This document shows positions 38,201 through 45,379 of a stretch of DNA of 64,000 nucleotides, piece by piece (the stretch's first letter is position 1; every line of letters starts with the position of its first letter). The stretch is from an uncultured Paraprevotella sp. (GTDB lineage: Bacteria; Bacteroidota; Bacteroidia; Bacteroidales; Bacteroidaceae), in contig CALUKY010000010.1 in the NCBI GenBank assembly GCA_944321345.1, positions 1 through 64,000 of the forward strand, in the 5' to 3' direction. Under the pieces are notes generated by a model. The model was not told the DNA's origin and searched no databases. It worked only from the letters and a program-made list of their open reading frames with translations. A program made the position numbers and the translations under genes.

Positions 38201-38543
38201 AAGAGGATGGAAGTTGCAACCGGCAAATACGGAAGGTTATTACATTATAGTCAGTGGATCAAGTCAAATGAACCAGACAAACGGAGGACTTGATTATCAG
38301 ATCTATAATTGGGGAGAAGGTAAGAATATTACAGATACCGGATGCCAGTTTGCCTTTACCTTTTGGGGGAAGGAGGAAGGAGAAACCACTGAGATTTACA
38401 CTCCGCAATCATCTTTTTCCGATCCTTCCGCTGAAGGAAGATATTTTACGTTAGACGGGCGTGAACTTTTTGAACGCCCCACTCAAAAAGGGATTTATTT
38501 ATTCCTGTCCGGCTCTGAAGTTCGTAAAGTGATGATAAAATAA
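35214..38543 (+). CDS. Multidomain GH20 beta-N-acetylhexosaminidase
   Basis: This 1109-residue secreted enzyme should remove terminal beta-GlcNAc or beta-GalNAc. After a signal peptide comes a GH20b domain (about 25-145) and the GH20 barrel (about 150-470): LRGLMHDVGRSF, NVFHWHLTEKLAWRFE, PEIDMPGHSDAF, and the catalytic Asp-Glu pair in HIGGDEV near residues 290-296. A beta-sandwich at about 545-690 is followed by a helical linker and two YWYKI-type domains (starting near 775 and 922), homologous to the one in the sialidase. The C-terminus carries the RYFTLDGRELF...KGIYLF tail. It lies 88 bases after the sialidase and precedes a ROK regulator, a setting suited to stepwise trimming of sialylated host glycans. 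Confidence 0.92.
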   Translation: MKIKLSASFLFALLFPVYTEGKVKDLLPRPQQIEMSAENESFLLHRSVALEDPTDCGLLKLFLQQHQCTLDDGAEARIQVELCTEIPGSYDYLLPGFESEVYQIKVEKNLVSIKALSEVGVIRAVQTLQQMAEGYDSATTALESLTITDWPAFKLRGLMHDVGRSFVSIEELKKEIDLLSRFKINVFHWHLTEKLAWRFEVKAYPQLTAAENMVRYPGCYYTQEECRELQDYAAERGVTVIPEIDMPGHSDAFRKAMGFDMQSDEGVAALKNILDEVIRTFSKAPYIHIGGDEVRITYPNFLETMAAYVRGQGRKVVVWNRLVSGPPTTAVADMTQMWASSGQKVSGIPNIDCRYNYINHFDVYADVVGIYKSNIYYEEQGNEDIAGTITAIWNDTKTETQEDIVRQNNLYANALATAERAWIGGGKQYIETGGTSLPSSGEEYEEFADWERRFLFHKNHSLKDEPIPYVRQCNVKWRITDPFPNEGDPQKVLPPETDDSDLLPISFDYDGKKYFSSVATGAGIYLKHIWHPRVPSFYSSPDNGLTAYAWTYVYSPVEQKVGAQVEFYTYSRSGNEKAPEKGCWDRRGSRLWVNDQEIAAPEWKQPGKNILQDHATEGLTNENFTARPVVPLTLKQGWNKIFMKLPHASNGGTGRDKWQFTFVITDPEGKDAVDGLIYSPSKSMDDSSQELAVYVDSLFRYVAENFRTEVGYYDEALARPLKSKLEEVYASLGESMSEAERWEQKEDLQNLLGSLKNQMQQAEINQPVASTDVEEVWYVLNTPLRGNRYPSSQGAGKDLVGETGAGKSSTWKFVLRKDGTYNIVNAADGGFVSPVASENSPLKMSATEPDKGWSISASDEKGLVILTSGTVQWNQTNNSQQGYKIFNWGGGQNITDTGCKYKVERTSLPAAPKTSSDKVFYWYKISTPLRDNLFVTSKGDNNSLIGAQNQDSDAVLWKLVEREDGNLNLVNRLDQTFISPEAPNNTPLHTVIEEPERGWKLQPANTEGYYIIVSGSSQMNQTNGGLDYQIYNWGEGKNITDTGCQFAFTFWGKEEGETTEIYTPQSSFSDPSAEGRYFTLDGRELFERPTQKGIYLFLSGSEVRKVMIK

Positions 38544-38630
38544 GATTCTGTATATCGCTGTTCTTTTTGTTATCATAGGTTTTGCTGAATAAGTTATGAA
38601 CATTATACCATATTTTTCTTGGAAAAATAT

Positions 38631-38638
38631 TAATTTTG
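38631..38638 (+). promoter_or_regulatory. -7 box before the ROK regulator
   Basis: TAATTTTG matches TAnnTTTG, 64 bases upstream of the ROK start. No -33 partner at the usual distance is clear. Confidence 0.5.
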
Positions 38639-38701
38639 TTGCTGATAGATTTCTTTTGTAGAAAATATACTGTCAGATTTAATTTTAATGCCCTTTAAAG
38701 G

Positions 38702-39916
38702 ATGTTACTTGATTTGTTAAAAGAACAGGAAAACGGAAATAAGAATATCTTGATTCAAAGAAGGATAATCTCTTATTATGCCCATCATAAGACATCAACA
38801 ATTCCCAATCTGGCACGTGAACTGAAGTTGAGTGTTCCTACGGTAACCAAGGCACTTTTGGAAATGTGTAAGGAGGGGTATATTCTGAACTATGGGAAAG
38901 TAGAGACCACTGAAGGACGTCCGCCTACGCTTTACGGACTAAATCCGGATATAGCCTATTTTATTGGGGTTGACGTTCATCTTTTCGAACTGAATATCGG
39001 AATTATGGATCTTTCCGGAGAGCTGAAACAACTCTCCATGAATTTGCCTTATCGTTTGGAGAATAGTGATATCGCCAGGGATCAGGTCCGTCAGTATATA
39101 GCGCAATTTGTTCAGAATTCTCATTTGAGTCGGGAAAAGATTCTGAATGTCGGCATCAATATTCCCGGACGTGTAAATCCGATGAGCGGATACAGTTACA
39201 GTTGCTTTAATCAGACAGATGTTCCTTTGACGAAATGGTTTTCCGATCACTTGAAAGTTCCGGTAACGATAGATAATGACACTCGTGCCATGATTTACGG
39301 AGAACAGTTGAATGGTTGTGCCAGAGGGTATGAGAACGTTATTTTCATCAATTTGAGTTGGGGGCTTGGTGCCGGATTCATTTTGAATGGTGAAGTATAT
39401 ACCGGCAGATCGGGCTTTTCCGGCGAATTGGGACATTGCAATGTTTTTGACAATGAAATCCTGTGTCATTGTGGAAAGAAGGGCTGTCTCGAAACGGAAG
39501 TTTCCGGTATGGCTTTGCACCTCATGGTTTTGGAAAACTTGAAAAAAGGAAAAGCCTCTATTTTGCAGCAAAAATTTTCATCAAATGAAGAACTGACTCT
39601 TGCGGATATTATTGAAGCAATTTGTGCGGAGGATCCTTTATGCTTGGAGCTTTTAGAAGAAATTGCTGTGAAGCTGGGGCGTTATTTGTCTGCGTTGTTG
39701 AACCTGTTAAATCCTGAACTGGTGGTAATCGGTGGCACATTGGCAGCTGCGGGTGAGTTCTTACTGGCTCCGCTACGAAATTCAGTTCGGAAAAATACAT
39801 TAAGTCTGATATATCACGATTCAAAAATCGTGTTGTCGGACTTGCAAGAGCGATCTGGTCTTATTGGAGCCTGCACGTTGGCACGAAGAAAGATTTTTAA
39901 TCGTTTTATGGATTGA
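38702..39916 (+). CDS. ROK-family transcriptional regulator (NagC/XylR-like)
   Basis: This 404-residue protein has an N-terminal winged helix-turn-helix (TIPNLARELKLSVPTVTKALLEM, split by the family into helix 2 and 3, about residues 35-57) followed by a ROK sugar-kinase-like domain. The ROK signature is clear: NLSWGLGAGFILNG, FSGELGHCNV and the zinc cluster CHCGKKGCLETE near residues 258-270. The kinase catalytic Asp region (INIPGRVNPMSG, TIDNDTRAM) is also recognisable. Members sense sugars such as GlcNAc or its phosphate. Sitting after a sialidase and hexosaminidase, it is a good candidate to control the release and use of amino sugars. Confidence 0.93.
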   Translation: MLLDLLKEQENGNKNILIQRRIISYYAHHKTSTIPNLARELKLSVPTVTKALLEMCKEGYILNYGKVETTEGRPPTLYGLNPDIAYFIGVDVHLFELNIGIMDLSGELKQLSMNLPYRLENSDIARDQVRQYIAQFVQNSHLSREKILNVGINIPGRVNPMSGYSYSCFNQTDVPLTKWFSDHLKVPVTIDNDTRAMIYGEQLNGCARGYENVIFINLSWGLGAGFILNGEVYTGRSGFSGELGHCNVFDNEILCHCGKKGCLETEVSGMALHLMVLENLKKGKASILQQKFSSNEELTLADIIEAICAEDPLCLELLEEIAVKLGRYLSALLNLLNPELVVIGGTLAAAGEFLLAPLRNSVRKNTLSLIYHDSKIVLSDLQERSGLIGACTLARRKIFNRFMD

Positions 39917-39963
39917 AAACGATATTTTTCTCTGTGAAATCAGGAAAAACTTCATGATAACGG

Positions 39964-40007
39964 ACTCGCCCGAAAGATTTGGCTTTCGGGCGAGTTGTTT
40001 TTGTTAT
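39964..40007 (+). terminator. Terminator after the ROK gene
   Basis: ACTCGCCCGAAAG (39964-39976) pairs with CTTTCGGGCGAGT (39983-39995) without a mismatch and is followed by a T-rich tail. It also lies just past the stop of the convergent small gene at 40012 and may serve both. Confidence 0.9.
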
Positions 40008-40011
40008 TATA

Positions 40012-40149
40012 TTATGCTTTTTTTTCCTGAATACGAATCTGTGCTTCTTTTCGAATATCCGTTTTCTTGATCGAAATAACGATTCCCTGAATTTCTTCCG
40101 AGTATCGGGCGCGAACTTTTTTACCGTTTATATATTGTATGTTTTTCAT
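40012..40149 (-). CDS. Small basic protein of 45 residues
   Basis: A short minus-strand gene translates to a 45-residue Lys/Arg-rich protein beginning MKNIQYINGKKVRARYSEE and ending RIQEKKA. It contains an Ile-rich beta-like middle (GIVISIKK). I do not recognise the family. It is supported by a good promoter on the same strand: TTGACA at 40205-40210 and TACTTTTG at 40180-40187, with a 17-base gap and about 30 bases of leader. It ends within a few bases of the ROK terminator. It sits between the ROK gene (convergent) and the DUF6377 regulator (same strand, upstream). No signal peptide or membrane segment is seen. Confidence 0.6.
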   Translation of the reverse strand: MKNIQYINGKKVRARYSEEIQGIVISIKKTDIRKEAQIRIQEKKA

Positions 40150-40179
40150 TGTATATTTGTTTTTGCAATGTTTCAATCG

Positions 40180-40210
40180 CAAAAGTATTTCAGACCTTTC
40201 TTTCTGTCAA
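40180..40210 (-). promoter_or_regulatory. Promoter of the 45-codon gene
   Basis: On the minus strand, TTGACA (40205-40210), 17 bases, then TACTTTTG (40180-40187), an exact TAnnTTTG. It is the best-formed promoter of the minus strand in this region. Confidence 0.7.
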
Positions 40211-40305
40211 TAGACCATAAACCGTATCATAAATCCTGTAATTGGATAAGTGGATGCAAATTAGTGTATTAAATCGTGAAATATAGAGCCGATCATAAAA
40301 TACAA
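40211..40305 (-). promoter_or_regulatory. Repeated TTATGAT-type motif region, copy 1
   Basis: Read on the minus strand, the segment contains TTTATGATCGGCTCTAT (40285-40301), GGATTTATGATACGG (40222-40236) and GGTTTATGGTC. The first matches 49068-49085 in 17 of 18 positions, and ATACGGTTTA also recurs there. The position, just upstream of a -7 box in both cases, suggests binding sites of a shared regulator. Confidence 0.5.
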
Positions 40306-40323
40306 CAATATTCGATAAGGAAA

Positions 40324-41943
40324 TTAGAGCGCAATCTGTAACACCTGTTCTTCGAAAGTATCCCGATTCACCGCCTTATTCTTGAGTCTGTTCCGGTAAA
40401 AATAAACCGTATTGACTGAGATGTCCAGAATAGTAGCGATGCGACTGCTGTCTGATATTCCAAGCTTTAACAAGGCCAACAGGCGCAGTTCATTGTTGAG
40501 CAGTTCATTATCGGGTGTTTCTATTTGACACTCCTCTTTGAGCAGTGCGTTTACCTGTTTCTGAAAATCCGGATATAAACGGGTAAAGGCGATGTCAAAG
40601 CGGTGCAGCAGATTTTTCTGGTTTCGGGCCAGATTGGTATCTCCCTTAAATAAAGCCGCCAACTGTTCTATTTCTTTAGAACGTATTTTGTTCATTACCG
40701 TATGGCGCATGGCTCCCAGTTCGTAGATGGAATCTATACTGATGGAGAGAAAATGCATCAGACCCTCTGATAAGGATTTCATGGATTCTTCCTGCTGATT
40801 TCCTTTCATTACTGCGGTTTTGTACATTTGCTTTTCCTGTTCCAATAGATTTTTCAGATTCAGTTTTTGTTTTTTGTGTTTCTTCATTCCGTACCAAAAG
40901 CCGCCTGCTAGTACAGCCAGTATTCCGATGATTGAGCCGAAAATCACCAGATTTCTTTTTCTTATGGCTTTTTCATGAGCCAGACATTTTTCAAGAATGG
41001 GCGACAATTCATAACTTTGTGACCGTGCTCTGTAGAAAATGGCTCTTTTGCTGGCTTCCTGTGCATAGCGTGTTGCCCGTTCCCAGTCTCCACGGTCCAT
41101 CATCAGTGTTGCCAGACGCACCAATGCCGAACTGGTCATTTTATGCACTTCTACATCATAGATAGCTGCCATAGCCCAAAATCTGTTTCTTTCTTCCAGT
41201 TTATTCTGTTGCTGGCATTTTCCGGCGATGATCATGGCATAAGCCGCCTTTTCTGTATTGTTGTCGGATTGGGACAGACTTACTTTCAGTCGGTCAATTA
41301 TTTCCTGCTCACTGTTGTTCCGGTATTTCAGACGAAGTAGCCGGCTATTGGGTTCGTGATCGTATTTGCTGACTGAGTCTTCCAGAGTTTCCATCTGGAT
41401 ATAGTTTCGGGTTACCAGATCATTGGGCAGATCCTGATTCTGAAACTGTTCCAGAATATCAATTTTAGACTTATAAACTTCATTCATTGAATAGCGATCC
41501 AATGGCGTTTTCAAAAGAGAATCCAGCAAGATTTCTCCTTCCCAAGGGAGACCGCTGAGTGCATAAGCTATAGCTTTCCGGCAAATCATCTGATTTTCCG
41601 TACTTTTATCATTTTGTTCTTTGGACAGTTTGATGGCCAGATTCGCATAGTGCAGACACGAATCTGATTGGTAAAAAAGAAAATGCTCTACAAGAATCCG
41701 GGTTTGCAGGATTTTTTCTTGAGGTGTCCGGGCATTCGCTTGCAATATTTTGGTTTCCTGAATCTTGTCAAGATGTTTCTTTTTGTATTGGTCTGTGTGA
41801 GTCAGACGCAGATCCAATTCCTGAAGCAGTTTCTCGAACGAATCATTCAGACTGATTGGCTGTTGCGCATACAAGGAAAAGCTGCTTAAGATACAGCACA
41901 AGGCTGCATAAAATTTTATATATCGTTTTATCGGATACAGCAT
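40324..41943 (-). CDS. DUF6377-type membrane-anchored LuxR-like regulator
   Basis: This 539-residue protein has a signal peptide (about 1-26, ending SLYAQ), a long TPR-like helical region in the periplasm (about 30-325), one membrane segment near 330-350 (NLVIFGSIIGILAVLAGGFWY), a coiled linker and a C-terminal helix-turn-helix (LLALLKLGISDSSRIATIL, then DISVNTVYFYRNRLK, near 490-520). This arrangement fits the DUF6377 proteins of Bacteroidales, thought to couple a periplasmic signal to transcription in the manner of membrane-bound regulators. It lies beside glycan-degradation genes and is followed on the same strand by the small gene at 40149, though that has its own promoter. Confidence 0.83.
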   Translation of the reverse strand: MLYPIKRYIKFYAALCCILSSFSLYAQQPISLNDSFEKLLQELDLRLTHTDQYKKKHLDKIQETKILQANARTPQEKILQTRILVEHFLFYQSDSCLHYANLAIKLSKEQNDKSTENQMICRKAIAYALSGLPWEGEILLDSLLKTPLDRYSMNEVYKSKIDILEQFQNQDLPNDLVTRNYIQMETLEDSVSKYDHEPNSRLLRLKYRNNSEQEIIDRLKVSLSQSDNNTEKAAYAMIIAGKCQQQNKLEERNRFWAMAAIYDVEVHKMTSSALVRLATLMMDRGDWERATRYAQEASKRAIFYRARSQSYELSPILEKCLAHEKAIRKRNLVIFGSIIGILAVLAGGFWYGMKKHKKQKLNLKNLLEQEKQMYKTAVMKGNQQEESMKSLSEGLMHFLSISIDSIYELGAMRHTVMNKIRSKEIEQLAALFKGDTNLARNQKNLLHRFDIAFTRLYPDFQKQVNALLKEECQIETPDNELLNNELRLLALLKLGISDSSRIATILDISVNTVYFYRNRLKNKAVNRDTFEEQVLQIAL

Positions 41944-41989
41944 AGGTAGTAAGGGAATTTTTAATGATCTGTATTTTTAAGCGTTACTG

Positions 41990-41997
41990 CAAAAATA
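41990..41997 (-). promoter_or_regulatory. -7 box of the DUF6377 gene
   Basis: On the minus strand it reads TATTTTTG, matching TAnnTTTG, 46 bases before the ATG. The rest of 41998-42160 holds nothing I recognise. Confidence 0.6.
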
Positions 41998-42162
41998 GGC
42001 AAAAAATGATAGATTTCCTTTGGATTAATTCTGTTTTTCGGTATTGTAACTAAAATTTATTTTATGGATTATAGGTTTGGAGTGGAGATTGGTCTTTGTT
42101 TTTCAAGAGTAAGGTTTTTAATTTTGGGCGCGTTTATAGTGTTGACTATAAATCTAATGATT

Positions 42163-42207
42163 AAAAAAACAGCTCAATCCAAATGTTATGGAGTGAGCTG
42201 TTTTTTT
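42163..42207 (-). terminator. Terminator of the GH89-GH20-GH29 operon
   Basis: AAAAAAACAGCTCA (42163-42176) and TGAGCTGTTTTTTT (42194-42207) form a perfect stem with A/T tails on both sides, so it can act on both strands. Confidence 0.92.
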
Positions 42208-42250
42208 GATATCCGACATATGAAGGTCTAAGTATCTTTTGAATGGGATA

Positions 42251-43294
42251 CTATAGATCCAAACGCTTCTTCAAGGCCTGCAGGATTTCGATATCCTTGT
42301 CACGGAGTTTTCCTTCACGGGTTGGAGGACAGTTCAGAATCAGAATATTCTGGTTCTTGGTACATTGTCTGTACAGTTTTTCCAGTTCGTCAACCGATTT
42401 GAAGTCTTTGTCTGTGGAATTATAGAACCAGCATTTGCTGATGCATACGGTAGATTCCCATGGCATATAGTATTGGTTGCCGCTGAATGTGAATGTTTTG
42501 GGATCCTGATCTGTTGGCAAGAACGGATCACCCAAACGGAAGTCGCTGGGGAAGTAACGGATCGGATAGCCGGTTTTCTGCTTGTCGGGAGTAACCGGAT
42601 GGGCATCCGCGTTCTCCGGAGAACCAATGCTCCAGTTTACCCCGACCTGGCAGTCCGGCATCTGTCTTTTGATGGTCTGATACAGATCCATAATGGGCCA
42701 GCGATAGTTCTCCTTGGTCCATCCGCCGTCGAACCAGAATTCCACAATCGGAGTATGCTTGCGGGTTATATGGATCAGTTCATTGATCTGATTGATCATA
42801 TATTGGTTGTAAGCCGCGTCCTGTTCCTGTTTGTCTACTTGTGGGTTCACTTTTCTGTCCCACAGAGAATAGTAGAGTCCCAGTCCGATGTCATACTTCT
42901 TGCAGGCTTTGGCTACAGCCTCAACCACATTGGTCGGATTGCCGGAGCTGGCCACATCATATTCCGTATATTTGCTGTCCCACAGACAGAAACCATCGTG
43001 ATGCTTGGTGATGAGAATCACATATTTCATGCCGGCGTCTTTTGCACTTTTGATCCATTGTTCCGCGTCAATAGCCGATGGATTATAAGATGAGGCCGGT
43101 TTGGAGCCGTCTGTCCACTCTTCATCATGGAATGTGTTGATTCCAAAGTGGATAAACATGCCATATTTGCGCTCGATCTGTTTCATTTGCGCTTTGCTGG
43201 GCTCGGTTGACGGTTTGGGCAAGATGATTTTCTGTGCCATGCTTTCTCCCCACAGGAAGCAGGAGAGACAGGCGATCCATAGTTGTTTCTTCAT
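42251..43294 (-). CDS. GH29 alpha-L-fucosidase
   Basis: This 347-residue secreted enzyme releases alpha-L-fucose from host glycans. After a signal peptide (ending WGESMAQ) the barrel begins YGMFIHFGINTFHDEEW, includes LITKHHDGFCLWDS and YYSLWDR, and has the nucleophile Asp in VEFWFDGGW near residue 190. It lacks the extra C-terminal beta-domain of many GH29A enzymes. The overall pattern fits the GH29B branch, specific for alpha-1,3/1,4 linkages as in Lewis antigens, a family inference. It is the last gene of a three-gene minus-strand operon, 44 bases after the GH20 gene. Confidence 0.92.
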   Translation of the reverse strand: MKKQLWIACLSCFLWGESMAQKIILPKPSTEPSKAQMKQIERKYGMFIHFGINTFHDEEWTDGSKPASSYNPSAIDAEQWIKSAKDAGMKYVILITKHHDGFCLWDSKYTEYDVASSGNPTNVVEAVAKACKKYDIGLGLYYSLWDRKVNPQVDKQEQDAAYNQYMINQINELIHITRKHTPIVEFWFDGGWTKENYRWPIMDLYQTIKRQMPDCQVGVNWSIGSPENADAHPVTPDKQKTGYPIRYFPSDFRLGDPFLPTDQDPKTFTFSGNQYYMPWESTVCISKCWFYNSTDKDFKSVDELEKLYRQCTKNQNILILNCPPTREGKLRDKDIEILQALKKRLDL

Positions 43295-43338
43295 GATGTT
43301 TTTTATTAGAAAAAAGTTAATAATACAGGTGATTCCGT

Positions 43339-45360
43339 TTATTTGTCTGCTTCTACGGCCGAGAAATCCTGATAGGGTGCCAGCGAGAAGATGACGTTTC
43401 CGTATGATTCCGTACCGGCATATCCGGATACTTCCGCGCGCAAGGTATATCGGGCCTGAGGCTTATAGTCTTTCACATCCAAAAAGTACAGATAGTTTTT
43501 AGGTTTTGAGGTGGCACGGGTTTCGTCGGCAAATCCACGGTGTGTGTCTTCCGCAATAACTTTTCCGTTTTCCAGCAACTGCATTTTTTTGATGTTCAGT
43601 TTGTTTTTTCCTTGGGTATAGAACAGACCGGCCATGGCTCTTCCGTTGGCATATACCTTTGGGGTTACATCCCATTCCCAAACCACATAATCATTGGTCT
43701 TGACGTCTTTGGGTTCCCAGGTGGCGATGATATGTCCGCCCGGACGGTAATAATCAATCTTCAGGGCATCCAGACGCTTATATTGCGGAGCCAGTCTGTT
43801 CTCAAAATCATGAAAATCCTTTTTGCCGTCGGCCCAGGCGATTTCGGCGAGTGCCAGCAGACGGGGGAAATTCTGTACATTGATGTCCTTGACTTCCTGC
43901 GGTACGGCCGGCCACATATTGGCCTGTACGCCCAACAGGCATTTCTGTTCCTGATCTGTCAGTCCGTTTGCCGGATCATATTCGTATACATTCTGTAACG
44001 AAATGACATGGGCATAAGCCAGATCTGCCAACAAACCATCGTCCCGGCTTCCCTGGCGGATGTCGAAATACAGATGGCTGCTCGGTGTCGCAATGGTCGG
44101 GAAACCATATTGGGCGGCGTCCTTTACAGCAGAGCTTCCTATCCACGACATGATATTCGTGCCTTTAGGCAGATTCTTGGCATCGCTCAGAATATCGTTC
44201 CAACCGATAGGCTGCTTTCCTTTGCTTCGGATGATCTTGGAAACACGGCTTACGAAGTAGCTTTGCAGTTCTTCTACCCGTTTCATGCCTTTGTCGGCCA
44301 TGAACTGTTTGATGCGCGGTTCGTTTTGCCATACGGAGTGCACCACTTCGTCTCCACCGAAGTGGATGTATTCTGATGGGAAAATCTCGACCAGTTCGGT
44401 AAATACGTCATCCAGAAACTGATATACCTTCTCACTGGTCGGGTCGAGTGTGTTCGGGGTGAACTGATGTCCCCAGACATGGTATGTGGCACAGAAAGGC
44501 ATCACATAGTCCGGATACAGGTTGGAACTTACCGCCAGTTCCGGATAATTGATGAGAACCGGCCAGCAGTGTCCCGGAACGTCTATTTCGGGAACAATCC
44601 GGATGTGCCTTGCAGCGGCATAAGCCACCAGATCCTTCAGCTCTTCCTGAGTATAGAATCCGCTGCGTTTCTCCGGTTGCTTGTATTCATCGGGGAATCG
44701 TGTCGCCTTTTCCGAGGTCAGGCGCGGATATTTCTTTATTTCAATACGCCAGCCCTGATCATCGGTCAGATGCAGATGCAGGGTATTGAGTTTGTAGAGC
44801 GACATGACATCTATATATTTCTTCAGAACATCTATCGAATAGAAGGTGCGGCTCACATCCTGCATATAGCCGCGCCATTTGAACCGGGGGCTGTCCTGAA
44901 CCGTGAGTGAAGGAAGAGACGTTTCCTGGATATTTCCTTTGCCTTCCAGCACTTCTGCCGGTAATAATTGATTTAATGTCTGGGCTCCATAGAACAGTCC
45001 GGCTTCTCCCTGGCTTTGTATCAATACTCTTTTGGGAGTGATATTCAGGCTGTAGCTTTCTGTGTCGGTCGTTTTCTCCGGCAGTACGAAGCAGATACCC
45101 TGCTTGTTGGCGGCACGTGAGGTTACTTTTAGCGGCAGTTCCAGACCGGTTCCTTGGCGCAAGGTAGCCGCCCACAGTTCGGCAGTGGCCGAAGCCTGAG
45201 GAGTGGTATAAATCACGGTCTTTGTATTTATCAGAAACCCTTTTTCATCCTGCACGGATATATGAGCAGGTTTGGGAAGTATACAAGCAATTTCGTCCGC
45301 CTGCATCCAGAAAGGGAACAGACAGAACAAGAACATGATTAACAGATTCTTTTTATTCAT
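43339..45360 (-). CDS. GH20 beta-N-acetylhexosaminidase
   Basis: This 673-residue secreted enzyme has a signal peptide, a GH20b domain (about 28-150) and a GH20 barrel (about 155-500): FKWRGYMQDVSRTFYS, LHLHLTDDQGWRIEIK, PEIDVPGHCW, and the catalytic pair in HFGGDEVVH near residues 340-345. A C-terminal beta-domain (about 560-665) resembles the chitobiase C-domain. It is simpler than the 1109-residue GH20 at 35214 and lacks the YWYKI repeats, so the two probably act on different glycans or at different cell locations. Gaps of 19 and 44 bases to its neighbours make it the middle gene of the operon. Confidence 0.93.
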   Translation of the reverse strand: MNKKNLLIMFLFCLFPFWMQADEIACILPKPAHISVQDEKGFLINTKTVIYTTPQASATAELWAATLRQGTGLELPLKVTSRAANKQGICFVLPEKTTDTESYSLNITPKRVLIQSQGEAGLFYGAQTLNQLLPAEVLEGKGNIQETSLPSLTVQDSPRFKWRGYMQDVSRTFYSIDVLKKYIDVMSLYKLNTLHLHLTDDQGWRIEIKKYPRLTSEKATRFPDEYKQPEKRSGFYTQEELKDLVAYAAARHIRIVPEIDVPGHCWPVLINYPELAVSSNLYPDYVMPFCATYHVWGHQFTPNTLDPTSEKVYQFLDDVFTELVEIFPSEYIHFGGDEVVHSVWQNEPRIKQFMADKGMKRVEELQSYFVSRVSKIIRSKGKQPIGWNDILSDAKNLPKGTNIMSWIGSSAVKDAAQYGFPTIATPSSHLYFDIRQGSRDDGLLADLAYAHVISLQNVYEYDPANGLTDQEQKCLLGVQANMWPAVPQEVKDINVQNFPRLLALAEIAWADGKKDFHDFENRLAPQYKRLDALKIDYYRPGGHIIATWEPKDVKTNDYVVWEWDVTPKVYANGRAMAGLFYTQGKNKLNIKKMQLLENGKVIAEDTHRGFADETRATSKPKNYLYFLDVKDYKPQARYTLRAEVSGYAGTESYGNVIFSLAPYQDFSAVEADK

Positions 45361-45379
45361 AATGATTTTTTTTGGTTAT

